The notes under the pieces: generated by a model
The model's database searches: none
What the model saw: the letters and a program-made list of their open reading frames with translations, nothing else
What the model was told of the DNA's origin: nothing
Shown here: positions 22,787-28,656 of the stretch, piece after piece
Position numbering within the stretch: position 1 is the first letter of the stretch
How the letters are laid out: every line of letters starts with the position of its first letter
Virus record (IMG/VR): IMGVR_UViG_3300022934_000079
Span: 1-34,499 of that record
Length of the DNA stretch: 34,499 bases
Direction: 5' to 3' (one strand)
Source: a virus
Position numbers and translations under genes: made by a program

Positions 22787-23002
22787 TCACACCTCCACAT
22801 AAACAATGGTGGAAGGCTTCAGGAAGATCTCCCGGCCAATATCATCCGCAGCGGTACAACAGTAATTTGCCGGGCCGAAACGGTCCTTGCGGTTGTAATG
22901 ATTTCTTATGAATTCCTTTTGCGCCTCGGGTTTGCGGCGGAAGAAATCGCCCTCTTTTATGTGGCGGATTTCTAAAGCTTTGAATTCAGTCTGGTCGGTC
23001 AT
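22787..23002 (-). CDS. Hypothetical island protein (71 aa)
   Basis: A 71-aa protein with a small beta/alpha look: ALEIRHIKEGDFFRRKPEAQKEFIRNHYNRKDR, then YCCTAADDIGREIFLKPSTIVYVEV. The pattern GDFF.RK......F.R..Y.R....Y.....DD.....LK....V.V recalls small phage proteins that may fold as SH3-like barrels; I do not know a role. The leader has the recurring AACTGACTGGAG box and a hairpin (CGGGC/GCCCG, near 23028-23045). Confidence 0.65.
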   Translation of the reverse strand: MTDQTEFKALEIRHIKEGDFFRRKPEAQKEFIRNHYNRKDRFGPANYCCTAADDIGREIFLKPSTIVYVEV

Positions 23003-23172
23003 GGTCGTCTCCAGTCAGTTAAAGTTTTATTCGGGCACACCGCCCGTGCCTCCCCTTAACATACCTGCGGCCACTTAGTAAAGCACCTAATGTGCACCCT
23101 GTTGATGATCAGTTAAATGGCCTTTTTTGGGGAAAGAGGGTGCTGCCTTATCCTACTATGCGAAAACCTAAA

Positions 23173-23204
23173 CCCCACTCAGCGGCGCTCTCAGGCGCTC
23201 TCAG
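23173..23204. repeat. Island repeat, right copy
   Basis: CCCCACTCAGCG followed by two copies of GCTCTCAG, spaced GC. See the left copy at 19537-19569. Same orientation, about 3.6 kb apart. The gap between this repeat and the 71-aa gene also holds the sequence GCACCTAAT (23083-23091). Confidence 0.65.
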
Positions 23205-23225
23205 GGCATATTCCAAATAATGAGA

Positions 23226-23241
23226 CCGCCCCGGGGGGCGG
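23226..23241 (-). terminator. GC hairpin after the 21-codon gene, terminator-like
   Basis: CCGCCCC and GGGGCGG with a 2-nt loop, 7 nt beyond the stop codon of the 21-codon gene. The stem is strong, but no T-run follows on the minus strand, so it may be a weak terminator or an mRNA 3'-end stabiliser rather than an intrinsic terminator. Its position matches that of stem III of the ribozymes after other island genes. Confidence 0.4.
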
Positions 23242-23247
23242 CCCTCT

Positions 23248-23313
23248 TTAGCTAAAGATCCAGTAGAATATTGTGCCCCAGAATAGGGCAAAGCCTAAAA
23301 GCTGGTATACCAT
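23248..23313 (-). CDS. 21-aa single-membrane-span peptide
   Basis: A 21-codon gene from ATG 23311-23313 to TAA 23248-23250, product MVYQLLGFALFWGTIFYWIF plus Ser. Nearly all residues are hydrophobic or aromatic, with no charged residues. The ATG overlaps the stop of the 98-aa gene (TGATG at 23311-23315), which suggests translation by coupling. Membrane peptides of this kind can be holin-like, toxin-like or envelope-stress peptides. It could be an accidental frame, but the exact overlap and following hairpin argue for a gene. Confidence 0.5.
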   Translation of the reverse strand: MVYQLLGFALFWGTIFYWIFS

Positions 23314-23609
23314 CACCAATTGATAGCAGCCCTCCCGGCTGGGGTGATCTCGAGGGTCACATCCCCGAGGCCTCGAACCCGCCGCCAGATGTGTTTCTGC
23401 AAATTGGTCTTGGTCCTTTTCAAATATCCCCGGCGGATCAGCCCCTCGGCGGCCTTATCCAGCTCGGCGGCGGTGCGCCGTTTTCGTTCCCCAGCCTGCG
23501 GCCTCGAGATGATCGGGAAGGGATAGCACAAGCCATCCCCTCGAGTGGCACCATGCAGCAAGAGCAGGATCATTGCGTCCGGTAGTTTTTCATCAGTCAT
23601 TTTGGTCAT
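23313..23609 (-). CDS. Winged-helix-like island protein (98 aa)
   Basis: A 98-aa protein: a helical start (DEKLPDAMILLLLHGATRGDG), a basic middle (QAGERKRRTAAELDKAAEGLIRRGYLKR) and a beta-like end (VTLEITPAGRAAINW). The order helix, AELDKAAEGLIRRGYL helix, then a short hairpin and LEITPAGRAA resembles winged-helix transcription regulators (ArsR/MarR style). It is the first gene of the island operon and has the leader hairpin plus AACTGAC box. A regulatory role is a reasonable inference. Confidence 0.65.
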   Translation of the reverse strand: MTKMTDEKLPDAMILLLLHGATRGDGLCYPFPIISRPQAGERKRRTAAELDKAAEGLIRRGYLKRTKTNLQKHIWRRVRGLGDVTLEITPAGRAAINW

Positions 23610-23736
23610 TCCTTTCTGTCAGTTGAACCCGGCGGCTGCCGGTGCTGGTCTCTTAACAATCCGACAGTTGGGTGGCAAGCCTGACAATCAGATAAATTCA
23701 ACATTTAGTTGATCTCGATTTTTTTTATCTAGATGA

Positions 23737-23775
23737 TGTGCACCAAAAAATGTGCATAAGTATGTGCATAAAATT
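23737..23775. repeat. TGTGCA repeats in an AT-rich gap
   Basis: Three TGTGCA copies: TGTGCACCAAA at 23737, TGTGCATAAG at 23751, TGTGCATAAA at 23763, with a further TGTGCACC near 23092. They lie in an AT-rich segment between the leftward island and the rightward small gene. Spacing is 12-14 nt, so the first three could be operator or iteron repeats for a regulator. The gap 23610-23879 holds no other gene. Confidence 0.45.
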
Positions 23776-23879
23776 GCATTAATAAATGTGTAGTTAATTC
23801 TTGACGTGCCAGTGAAATCAAAATAAGAGAGAAAACTGTCGTATTCCGACCAAAAACTGACTAGAACGAAAGGGGAACC

Positions 23880-24062
23880 ATGAAAATAAATAAAGATTAT
23901 GCCATTGAACTTGGAAATGCTTTTTTAGATGCCGCTGAAATGGCCAGCGAATCCGATACCCCTGCCGTCATCATTGAGCTAAATGAGCAGACCGTATTAG
24001 CCGTATCAGATCCTGAAGATGGTTTTGATGCAGGGTTACCAACTATATGTTTGGTCACGTAG
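23880..24062 (+). CDS. Small acidic protein between island and integrase (60 aa)
   Basis: A 60-aa acidic protein: helical start (IELGNAFLDAAEMASESD), a beta core (TPAVIIELNEQTVLAVSDP), and an end DGFDAGLPTICLVT. SD (AAAGGGG) precedes the ATG. Upstream lies TTGACG at 23801-23806 as a possible -35, but the -10 is weak. It is the first rightward gene, facing away from the island and followed by a strong terminator. No family recognised. Confidence 0.65.
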   Translation: MKINKDYAIELGNAFLDAAEMASESDTPAVIIELNEQTVLAVSDPEDGFDAGLPTICLVT

Positions 24063-24086
24063 TAATAATTTGACGTGCAAGTAGTT

Positions 24087-24113
24087 AAAACCCGGCTTTT
24101 GTCGGGTTTTTTT
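24087..24113 (+). terminator. Intrinsic terminator after the 60-aa gene
   Basis: AAAACCCGGC-TTTT-GTCGGG followed by seven T. Stem of 6 bp plus A/T pairs, including one G-T wobble. It ends the rightward 60-aa transcript before the integrase. Confidence 0.82.
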
Positions 24114-24148
24114 ATGCCCAACTCCTATAGCACCTTGTCCCTTTAACG

Positions 24149-24176
24149 AAAAAACCCCCCGACCAAAGCCGAGGGG
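24149..24176 (-). terminator. Leftward terminator-like hairpin
   Basis: On the minus strand CCCC-T-CG ... CGGGGGG followed by six T. Stem is slightly imperfect, but the T-run is clear. It faces the rightward terminator at 24087-24113 and would stop any leftward transcript coming from the integrase side. No leftward gene lies immediately to its right. Confidence 0.55.
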
Positions 24177-24310
24177 AGGGGAGAAACAATAACACAACTG
24201 AACTATAAATCCCTTATACACCATCTAACTACTATTGCAAGTGCCATCCAGTATTGACTTTAGTTAAGTGTGATATTACCGTTTAGTATGCAACTAGAAC
24301 GGTGACCAAC

Positions 24311-25411
24311 ATGAAACATTATAAATATCTATACACAGAAGAACGTAAGCACGGGATGATATGGGTTATTAATCCACCCCGGTCTGTTCGAGAGGATTTA
24401 GGTGTAGGCTACGAGAAGTACTACACGCTAGTGGACGGACGCAGGCGATCTGAAGAACTGATGCAAGCGGTTGAGGACCACAAGCGCCGTAAGGCTCGTA
24501 CTAAAAAAATGCATATCCCACCCAATACAGTGGATGCATTATGGGCGTGGTATACGCAGCACAAGAGCTACAAGACGCTCACTGACAATTCTAAACGCAC
24601 CTACGCCCAGATATACAAATCAATATCAGGGACGTATCTTAAAGGATCAGACACCCGTGTTGGATTACTCCTTACTCGCACCGTAGACTCCGAAGTCGCA
24701 GACAAGATCCATGCACATATAGAGAAGCACCATAGTGAACACGCTGCAAACTCTGCAGTAAAAGTACTGCGGCGGATGTTTTATGTGGGACGCCGGGGCC
24801 CATTACCAAACACCCGAGCAAATCCATTCCAGCAAATGGGCCTGCGACAACTAATTAGTCGCCGGGTTCGGTGGACTGATGAGGACGTAGAAAAGTTTAT
24901 CACGACTGCAGACGAGATGGGATTCTGGTCAGTCGGCACCCTACTACTCATGTGCTACGACTTATGCCAACGGCCCGGCGATATGAGGCAGTTAACTTGG
25001 TGCAAGTTTAACGATGGCGTATTTAAATTCGTGCAAGAAAAGACCCGCCGTAAGAACCCTCACCCAATTGTATTAGACGCTTCTGAACGTCTGATCTCAC
25101 GATTATCAGAGATCCCTCGAGGTGATGACGACGATACTATTATAACGTACGAAGCTACTGGGCGTCCGTACGATAAGCGGATGTATGCCAAGATTGCGGC
25201 TCGAGTACGGGCCCAAGCTGGACTTAACAAAGAGCTACAAATACGAGATGCTAGGCGCTCTGGTGCCACCTTACTAGCCGAATTTGGTTGCACTGAAGAC
25301 GAGATAGCCTCGGTAACCGGACACACCTCACGAGACATGCTTAGAGTGTACGTGAATCCTACTCAGAAAACAGCCTCCCGGGCTATGCGAAAAAGGTTCT
25401 CGAATGGCTAA
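24311..25411 (+). CDS. int: Tyrosine recombinase (phage integrase)
   Basis: A 366-aa protein from ATG 24311, which has a GGTGA SD; a GTG at 24302 would add 3 residues. N-terminal arm-binding/SAM-like region to about 180 (KTLTDNSKRTYAQIYKSISG). The catalytic half shows the first Arg in LCQRPGDMRQL (near residue 220), then IRDARRSGATLLAEFG (near 310), TGHTSRDM (near 336) and the likely nucleophile Tyr in RVYVNP (near 346). The usual His of the H-x-x-R box reads Arg here. The attP-like tRNA fragment 460 nt downstream fits its job, site-specific integration and excision. Confidence 0.87.
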   Translation: MKHYKYLYTEERKHGMIWVINPPRSVREDLGVGYEKYYTLVDGRRRSEELMQAVEDHKRRKARTKKMHIPPNTVDALWAWYTQHKSYKTLTDNSKRTYAQIYKSISGTYLKGSDTRVGLLLTRTVDSEVADKIHAHIEKHHSEHAANSAVKVLRRMFYVGRRGPLPNTRANPFQQMGLRQLISRRVRWTDEDVEKFITTADEMGFWSVGTLLLMCYDLCQRPGDMRQLTWCKFNDGVFKFVQEKTRRKNPHPIVLDASERLISRLSEIPRGDDDDTIITYEATGRPYDKRMYAKIAARVRAQAGLNKELQIRDARRSGATLLAEFGCTEDEIASVTGHTSRDMLRVYVNPTQKTASRAMRKRFSNG

Positions 25412-25646
25412 TGTGAATGACGCTCGGAAGTTGTTTGAAGCAGAAGTTACCAAATTGACGGGTAAGCCCTGCTCGAACATGACTGAGCGTCTTCTCGATC
25501 TCATCGTGAGTGTAGTTCCAATTTATATGGAAGCTGAGTTGAACAGACTCGGCGTCATAGAAAAGAAGCCTCGACACAGTTCGTCGGTACCTAATCGAGA
25601 ATATAAAGCCGTAGAGCTAGATGAGAACGGAGAACCACCGTGGTGA
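25404..25646 (+). CDS. Hypothetical protein behind the integrase (80 aa)
   Basis: An 80-aa protein whose start overlaps the integrase stop by 8 nt. N-terminus is helical (ARKLFEAEVTKLTGKPCSNMTERLLDLIVSVV), C-terminus is short, charged and Pro-rich (KAVELDENGEPPW). No family recognised. Coupling to the integrase suggests a lysogeny or recombination accessory role, such as an excisionase-type factor, but it lacks a clear DNA-binding motif. Confidence 0.6.
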   Translation: MANVNDARKLFEAEVTKLTGKPCSNMTERLLDLIVSVVPIYMEAELNRLGVIEKKPRHSSSVPNREYKAVELDENGEPPW

Positions 25647-25846
25647 AGCCGGGAATACAATGCAGATTATTTGGGCGGGACTTTTCTAGCGTGGCCGAAG
25701 CTGCTCGGTACCACCAAATAAGCCACTCGTGGGCTCGTGAATTAGTACATGCGGGGAAGCACCAAAATACTTGTCGTGATTCTGTGAGAAATAATTGGTC
25801 TGGTAGGTTCAAAAAGACAAGTAAAACCCAGACAAGTCAAGTTTAG
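25640..25846 (+). CDS. Small HTH-like protein (68 aa)
   Basis: A 68-aa basic protein started at GTG 25640 with a GGAG SD; a second GTG follows directly. The segment FSSVAEAARYHQISHSWARELVHAGK reads as a helix-turn-helix close to the NUMOD1-type DNA-binding module. The C-terminus is Lys/Ser/Thr-rich. It is the third gene of the integrase cluster and ends just before the attP-like site. It could be an excisionase or directionality factor. Similarity to NUMOD1 is by eye. Confidence 0.6.
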   Translation: MVKPGIQCRLFGRDFSSVAEAARYHQISHSWARELVHAGKHQNTCRDSVRNNWSGRFKKTSKTQTSQV

Positions 25847-26064
25847 CGCTTTTAACCCAATAAAATAAGGGATTTGGTTGCGGGAGTAGGATTTGAACCT
25901 ACGACCTTCAGGGTTGTAGACTATCTATATATATCAAGTAATTACCGGGGTGAAGTCCCAGTAAACCGATAACTAAGTGTTGTAATTAGCACTAGACAAA
26001 TGATTTATTCAGTGTATAAGCGAGGGGCCTCGGGCCCCGAGCGTACCCCATACTGGTAGGACTT
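25847..26064. other. Integrase-primase intergenic gap with attP-like site
   Basis: A 218-nt gap with the tRNA 3'-end fragment (25875-25912) followed by an AT-rich stretch (TATCTATATATATCAAG near 25921) and GC-rich CGAGGGGCCTCGGGCCCCGAG near 26021, which can fold into a short hairpin. No gene seen here. The primase gene starts at 26065 with a GGTAGGA SD. Confidence 0.5.
25875..25912 (-). other. attP-like core: 3' end of a tRNA (initiator tRNA type)
   Basis: On the minus strand: anticodon-stem 3' arm CCTGA (25908-25912), variable loop AGGTC, T-arm GTAGG-TTCAAAT-CCTAC (25886-25902), acceptor strand TCCCGCA, discriminator A and CCA (25875-25877). Only the 3' half is present and no 5' half is found nearby, so it is not a functional tRNA. 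The T-loop TTCAAAT and the A-A-CCA end are characteristic of initiator tRNA. Many phages integrate at tRNA 3' ends, and the integrase lies just upstream. The tRNA identity is less certain than the attP role. Confidence 0.78.
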
Positions 26065-26847
26065 ATGCATAGTCGTAACGAACAGATACAAATGGTTAAA
26101 GGAATCAGTCTACGGGCTAATGAACGCCGTAGTCTAAACTGTCCGTTCTGTGGTGATACTAAGAAGAAGTTTAGTATAGCCAGAATAGATGGTCGTATTG
26201 TCTGGAACTGCTACAGAGCCAGTTGTGATGCTCGAGGGGCCTTTAACACTGAGCGTAATCAATCAGAATTAAAATCACGGTTGTCTAGGTCTGAGATTGC
26301 CCTGCCTCGTAAGATAAACTCTATACCGTCTATACTGTCCTCTGTGTATAGCCATCCTGATGCAGTTGAATATCTAAAATCAGTTAACTCATTAGGAGCG
26401 TATAAAGATGGTTTAGTACACATCAAATACTCACCCTCTGATAATAGGGTATTGTTCTTTAACAAGGATAAAACCGGGGCCGTGGGAAGGGCTTTAGATA
26501 AACGAAATCCTAAATGGTGGAGTTACGGCGACACGTCTGGAGGCATAGTTGTCGGTGATAATTCTCATGCCGTAGTAGTGGAGGATGCGGCATCAGCCTG
26601 TAGTGTATCTAGAATTGGAGTGACAGGTATAGCACTTTTAGGTACACAACTAACGCCACTTATTAAATCTAAACTTACTGAATTTAATCGTGTAACAATT
26701 ATTCTTGACAAGGATGCATCTTCTAAAGCATTAAGTATAGCTAAGAAGATGGCGCAGTATACAACTGCTACCGCAAAACTAACTAGAGATGACCTCAAAT
26801 GGATGAGTGTTACGGAGATTAATAAAGTTGTTAACCCTGAACAATAG
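26065..26847 (+). CDS. DNA primase, zinc finger plus Toprim (T7 gp4-type primase half)
   Basis: A 260-aa protein. Residues about 25-54 form a zinc-binding domain (CPFCG, then NCYRASC). Residues about 110-165 are a linker/core, and the Toprim fold follows: VVVEDAASA near 170 (acidic residue of motif 1) and ILDKDAS near 213 (DxD motif). It makes RNA primers for lagging-strand replication. In T7 the primase is fused to the helicase; here the helicase is a separate gene 600 nt downstream. The gene looks more AT-rich than the rest of the replication cluster. Confidence 0.82.
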   Translation: MHSRNEQIQMVKGISLRANERRSLNCPFCGDTKKKFSIARIDGRIVWNCYRASCDARGAFNTERNQSELKSRLSRSEIALPRKINSIPSILSSVYSHPDAVEYLKSVNSLGAYKDGLVHIKYSPSDNRVLFFNKDKTGAVGRALDKRNPKWWSYGDTSGGIVVGDNSHAVVVEDAASACSVSRIGVTGIALLGTQLTPLIKSKLTEFNRVTIILDKDASSKALSIAKKMAQYTTATAKLTRDDLKWMSVTEINKVVNPEQ

Positions 26848-27128
26848 ACACTTTGAAAATTTGGTAGCCCACTCTTTTACTGGGTCTTATCTTTTAAAGG
26901 CTTACGGAGCGCACTACAGAAAACATTTACGCATAAATAGCAAAATATTATCTGCTATAATTTTTAAAACAGCCTGTAGATATATGAAATGGAAATTTCC
27001 TCCAACAGCACCCCCAGCTTTGTCTTGACCATATTAAAAATTTAACCTAGAGCCGCAGTCGATATTCTGCGTAAACAAGTATTCGTCTACGAGGCCAGTA
27101 CAGACGTTAAAGTGAAGGGAATGGCACA
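26848..27128 (+). promoter_or_regulatory. Intergenic gap with a rightward extended -10 promoter
   Basis: An AT-rich 281-nt gap. A perfect extended -10 TGC-TATAAT lies at 26953-26961; its -35 is weak. A second possible -35 TTGACC is near 27025, without a good -10. Either could drive the 68-aa gene at 27129. An open frame overlapping the primase 3' end (26807-27028) lacks an SD and looks spurious. Confidence 0.5.
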
Positions 27129-27335
27129 ATGAAAGCAAGAGCAATATTAGTTATAGATTATCTGTTCGACGAGGGTGGCTATAAACAAGCCGCAGCCGAG
27201 CAGGAGAAGATAGAGGCAATGTTAGAAGAGTTGATCAAAGGTAACCCTACCGTGGTTAATTCGCAGATGAAAATCACAGAGCGCCGGGGAGATACCCCGC
27301 CTAACATATCAAAGATGAAGTTTAGAAATAATTAA
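27129..27335 (+). CDS. Hypothetical protein (68 aa) before the helicase
   Basis: A 68-aa protein: MKARAILVIDYLFDEGGYKQAAAEQEKIEAMLEEL, a helical half, then a basic end (KITERRGDTPPNISKMKFR). Small proteins with an AILVIDYLF start occur in the replication module of T7-like marine phages; function unknown to me. Followed directly by an intrinsic terminator, so it forms a separate transcription unit. Confidence 0.65.
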   Translation: MKARAILVIDYLFDEGGYKQAAAEQEKIEAMLEELIKGNPTVVNSQMKITERRGDTPPNISKMKFRNN

Positions 27336-27365
27336 ACTTAATCAGTAGTTTATAATTTAATTAAG

Positions 27366-27392
27366 AGCCTCGGTCATTCCGGGGCTTTTTTT
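27366..27392 (+). terminator. Intrinsic terminator before the helicase gene
   Basis: AGCCTCGG-TCATT-CCGGGGCT followed by a T-run. An 8-bp stem with one G-T pair and a 5-nt loop. It ends the upstream 68-aa transcript; partial read-through would still feed the helicase gene. Confidence 0.8.
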
Positions 27393-27417
27393 ATTTTATA
27401 AGCCATGCTATCCAAAC

Positions 27418-27444
27418 GCACCTAACAATCAACTAACAAGGTGC
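27418..27444 (+). promoter_or_regulatory. Inverted repeat over the helicase SD
   Basis: GCACCT (27418-27423) and AGGTGC (27439-27444) flank a 15-nt loop that contains AATCAACTAAC. The right arm covers the SD (AAGG) of the helicase gene, so a hairpin would block ribosome access. The loop word is the same one found before the DUF932-like and DUF2958-like starts in the island. Confidence 0.5.
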
Positions 27445-27447
27445 TAA

Positions 27448-28656
27448 ATGGACCACTCAATTATTAAAAGCCTTCTACGCAAGGACTTTTACGAGCAGAA
27501 CAAGACCAGACTCAAGGCGTCTCTATTCGAAGATGAAGTACGAGACCTCTACAATGTAATCACAGAAGCCCATGATCGGTATGATCACGACTTGTGTTCA
27601 AACGAATTAAACCTTCTGTACGAGCAGCAACACCCGGTCGCCACTCGGGCTGAGAAAGAGGTTGTTGCAGATTTGATTGAACGTATTTCTCAATCATCAG
27701 ATATATCTAATGAAGTAGCTTCGGATATATTGCTTGATCTGTACCGAAAGACAGAAGGCCTAAAGATAGCTAACCACGGCATATCTATTTCAGAGGGTCG
27801 ATTCGAAGCCCTTGAAGAAGTTAAAAACCTGATCAGTAAGATCGATGAGGACTTTGAACCGGATGACTTGCCCCAACCCTGCCGCTTAACTATCGATGAA
27901 TTAATGGCCACGGCGAGTGACGCCAACCGTTGGCAGTTTAATATCCCCACATTATCTCGGCATGTTTATGGCATTGGTCCGGGCGAGTTTATGGTGGTGT
28001 TCGCCTTATCGAATGTGGGTAAATCTGCCTTTGGCATCAGCCTATGCTTTGCGCCCGGCGGCTTTGTAAGCCAAGGAGCTAAGTGCATGATCGTGGGTAA
28101 TGAGGAGGTCGTGGCTCGCACCCGACTACGTGCCATGATTGCCTATACCGGAATAAGCGCCCGACAGATAGCGGAGGGCAGAGGCGTCGAGGTACAAACT
28201 AAGTTTGCTGAGATCGAAGACCAAGTAGAGTTTATAGATGCCCAAGGTCTGGACCTGAATACGATAGAGGCCTGCATAAAACGATTTGAGCCAGACGTTG
28301 TAATTGTCGATGTAGCCGACAAGATCGTTATACCCGGCAATTTTAATGCAGGCCACGAGCGCTTGAGAGCCTTGTACGTTCGGCTGCGTGAAACCGCCAA
28401 GACTTATAATTGTATGTTGTTGGGGGTTAGCCAAGCCAGCGCCGAAGCCCATAACAGAACTATCCTGCCCTTTACTATGATGGAGAACTCCAAAATTGGT
28501 AAGGCCTCGGAAGCTGATTTGATCTGCGGCATTGGGGCCTACGATGATCCTGATGATAATACCCGGTATCTTAGCATTTCCAAGAATAAGTTAAACGGTT
28601 GGCACGGCACCGAAGCAGTTCAACTTCAAACGGAGGTTAACCGCTATGTCGCTTAA
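27448..28656 (+). CDS. Replicative DNA helicase (RecA-fold, DnaB/T7 gp4C-like)
   Basis: A 402-aa protein. Residues about 1-150 are a helical linker domain. The RecA-like core has FALSNVGKSAFGIS at about 184-197 as the Walker A, which lacks the usual first Gly, a Walker B DVVIVDVADKI near 283-293, and later GVSQASAEAH and a basic SISKNKLNGWHG. It unwinds DNA at the fork. It overlaps the polymerase gene by 11 nt. It pairs with the separate primase upstream, a split of the T7 gp4 layout. Confidence 0.82.
   Translation: MDHSIIKSLLRKDFYEQNKTRLKASLFEDEVRDLYNVITEAHDRYDHDLCSNELNLLYEQQHPVATRAEKEVVADLIERISQSSDISNEVASDILLDLYRKTEGLKIANHGISISEGRFEALEEVKNLISKIDEDFEPDDLPQPCRLTIDELMATASDANRWQFNIPTLSRHVYGIGPGEFMVVFALSNVGKSAFGISLCFAPGGFVSQGAKCMIVGNEEVVARTRLRAMIAYTGISARQIAEGRGVEVQTKFAEIEDQVEFIDAQGLDLNTIEACIKRFEPDVVIVDVADKIVIPGNFNAGHERLRALYVRLRETAKTYNCMLLGVSQASAEAHNRTILPFTMMENSKIGKASEADLICGIGAYDDPDDNTRYLSISKNKLNGWHGTEAVQLQTEVNRYVA

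Larger units (their letters stand above)
19100..23660. other. GC-rich accessory island
   Basis: About 4.5 kb whose base composition is visibly more GC-rich than the genes on either side. It holds leftward genes whose types (DUF932-like, DUF2958-like, HTH plus coiled coil) are usual on plasmids and mobile elements. The gene ends carry hammerhead ribozymes. Paired 32-33-nt repeats lie at 19537-19569 and 23173-23204. No transposase, recombinase or clear terminal repeats were found, so it is described as an accessory block, not a proven mobile element. The integrase lies just outside, at 24311. Confidence 0.55.

Noticed and set aside
19643-24139. 14-nt direct repeat TATAGCACCTTGTC near two terminators
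   Set aside because: A few exact 14-mers are expected by chance in a window of this length; no other sign of an attachment pair.
24870-24900. CTGATGAG inside the integrase gene, resembling a hammerhead core
   Set aside because: It encodes integrase residues, and no matching stems or properly placed GAAA were found.
25875-25960. Functional tRNA gene
   Set aside because: Only the 3' half of a tRNA is present; no D-arm or 5' acceptor strand can be found next to it.
19455-27426. GCACCTAA words at 19455, 19490, 23083 and 27418 as a regulon motif
   Set aside because: Short word, few copies, different settings; it may be chance and I could not show a shared function.
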